A DNA stretch of 15,688 nt from Paracoccaceae bacterium (GTDB taxonomy: Bacteria > Pseudomonadota > Alphaproteobacteria > Rhodobacterales > Rhodobacteraceae). Position numbers and translations under genes: made by a program. The stretch lies in contig JAFIEC010000194.1 of assembly GCA_020832725.1 (NCBI GenBank), positions 1-15,688 of the forward strand. Reading direction: 5' to 3'. Shown here piece after piece: positions 14,697 to 15,688 of the stretch. The notes beneath the pieces are model-generated. The model worked only from the letters and a program-made list of their open reading frames with translations. It had not been told where the DNA came from and did no database searches. The stretch's first letter is position 1, and the number at the start of each line of letters is the position of its first letter.

Positions 14697-15640
14697 CAGT
14701 TGCGCCCCTTCAGACGGGGATCGATCATGACATACAGCACATCGACGATGAAGTTCGTGGTCACGACGATCACCGCAAAGAGCATGACCAGCGCCTGCAC
14801 CGTGGGCAGGTCGCGGTTGGAGATCGATTGAAAGATCAGCCGCCCGAGACCCGGCAGGTAGAAGACATTCTCGATCACGATGGTTCCGGTCACAAGCGAG
14901 GCGAATTGCAGCCCGACGATGGTGACGATCGGCACCAGCGCGTTGGGCAGGATATGACGCCACAGCACCCGCCGGTGCGAAAAGCCGGTGGCCCGCGCAG
15001 TGCGCACATAATCCAGCCGCATCACCTCAAGCGCGGAAGACCGCGTCACCCGGGCCAGAACGGCCGCCTGAACCAGCGCAAGCGCCGCCGTCGGCAGAAC
15101 AAGCGAACGAGCCGCCGCGACCGGGTCGGACCAGCCGGGAAAGCCGCCCGGCGGCAGCCATTGCAGCTTGACCGCGAACAGCAGCACCAGAAGGATCGAC
15201 AGCCAGAACGATGGCACCGCGATCCCGATCTGGGCGACGAACATCACGCCCCAGTCGCCGGGCTTGCCGTGATTGGCCGCCGCCCCGATGCCAAGGCTGA
15301 GCGCGAGGATCACCGTCACCACCATGCCGCTGATCGCCAGTGACACCGTCATGGGCAGCCGCTCCACGATCAGCTCCGAGACAGGCACGCGGAACGAATG
15401 ACTGGTGCCGAAATCCCCGACCAGCGCCCCCGTCACCCAGGAGATATAGCGGATATGGACCGGGTCGTTCAGGCCCAGCTGGCGGCGCAGGTTCTCCAGC
15501 GCCTCGTCGGAGGCCTCGATGCCGAGAATGGTCAGCGCCGGATCGCCCGGCAGCACGTTCATCACACCGAACACGACCACCGATACGGTGATCAACGTGA
15601 GCACGAAGCCCACTGTCCGGCGAAGCAGGAAATAGCCCAT
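14696..15640 (-). CDS. Peptide-type ABC transporter permease, DppB/OppB-like
   Basis: This 314-residue inner-membrane permease is the first gene of the operon visible here. Family features in order are an N-terminal helix (about 8-28), VLPGDPA, LGLNDPVHIRYISWVTGALVGDFGTSHSF, TVSLAISGM, the GIAVPSFWLSILL helix, the EAA loop DYVRTARATGFSHRRVLWRHILPNAL, and the C-terminal NRDLPTVQALVMLFAVIVVTTNFIVDVLYVMIDPRLK. Length is typical. The ATG at 15640 has no good ribosome binding site, only an A/G stretch about 11 bases upstream. The binding protein that decides the substrate is not in the window and would be expected just beyond the right edge. Confidence 0.95.
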   Translation of the reverse strand: MGYFLLRRTVGFVLTLITVSVVVFGVMNVLPGDPALTILGIEASDEALENLRRQLGLNDPVHIRYISWVTGALVGDFGTSHSFRVPVSELIVERLPMTVSLAISGMVVTVILALSLGIGAAANHGKPGDWGVMFVAQIGIAVPSFWLSILLVLLFAVKLQWLPPGGFPGWSDPVAAARSLVLPTAALALVQAAVLARVTRSSALEVMRLDYVRTARATGFSHRRVLWRHILPNALVPIVTIVGLQFASLVTGTIVIENVFYLPGLGRLIFQSISNRDLPTVQALVMLFAVIVVTTNFIVDVLYVMIDPRLKGRN

Positions 15641-15662
15641 GCGGGGAGTCTTTCGATACGGC

Positions 15663-15688
15663 GCCGCGGGCGGTTGCCCGCCCGCGGC
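15663..15688 (-). repeat. Perfect GC-rich hairpin upstream of the permease genes
   Basis: An 11-bp perfect stem (15663-15673 with 15678-15688) encloses a four-base TTGC loop, ending exactly at the window edge, so it may extend further. No T tract follows on the minus strand, so it is not a classical terminator. In this position, just upstream of the permease genes, it may be an mRNA-stabilising or partially terminating stem after an upstream binding-protein gene (inference). Confidence 0.5.

Noticed and set aside
1..15688. Mobile elements, integrases, tRNA, rRNA, CRISPR or toxin-antitoxin genes
   Set aside because: I looked on both strands and saw no transposase or integrase motifs, no repeat arrays and no cloverleaf-like sequence that I could support by eye.

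Overview
The window is GC-rich throughout and densely coded on both strands, with TRAP and peptide-type ABC transporters and many cyclic-di-GMP signalling domains. This fits an alphaproteobacterium, most likely of the Rhodobacterales type. That placement is inferred from composition and gene families; no marker gene is present. I see no rRNA, tRNA, CRISPR array, insertion sequence or phage gene, and no gene-free stretch longer than about 300 bases.

Region 1 (1-2873) is a small catabolic or uptake locus. A TRAP transporter pair (small permease, then large permease cut by the left edge) reads leftward. Divergent from it, across about 200 bp carrying two inverted repeats, is an alpha/beta hydrolase translationally coupled to a 214-residue protein I cannot identify. 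The hydrolase keeps the acid and histidine of the triad but has His in place of the usual Ser nucleophile.

Region 2 (2883-10586) is a signalling island. A leftward pair encodes a 7TM-PAS-GGDEF diguanylate cyclase and, 49 bp downstream, a GAF-PAS-PAS-GGDEF-EAL protein with intact motifs in both catalytic domains. Divergent and rightward are a GAF protein with a ruined GGDEF domain, two tandem paralogous winged-helix proteins, and a protein made of two degenerate receiver-like domains. The last has a hairpin touching its ribosome binding site.

Region 3 (10532-15640) is one tightly coupled leftward operon: two Dpp/Opp-type permeases, two ATPases, a metallophosphoesterase and a tyrosine-phosphatase-family enzyme. 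Consecutive genes overlap by 1-4 bp or are 1 bp apart. The binding protein is not in the window and probably lies beyond the right edge, where an 11-bp perfect hairpin sits just upstream of the first permease. The order import, then diester cleavage, then monoester cleavage suggests uptake and breakdown of a phosphodiester-containing compound (inference). Its last gene overlaps the end of the convergent pseudo-receiver gene by 55 bp.
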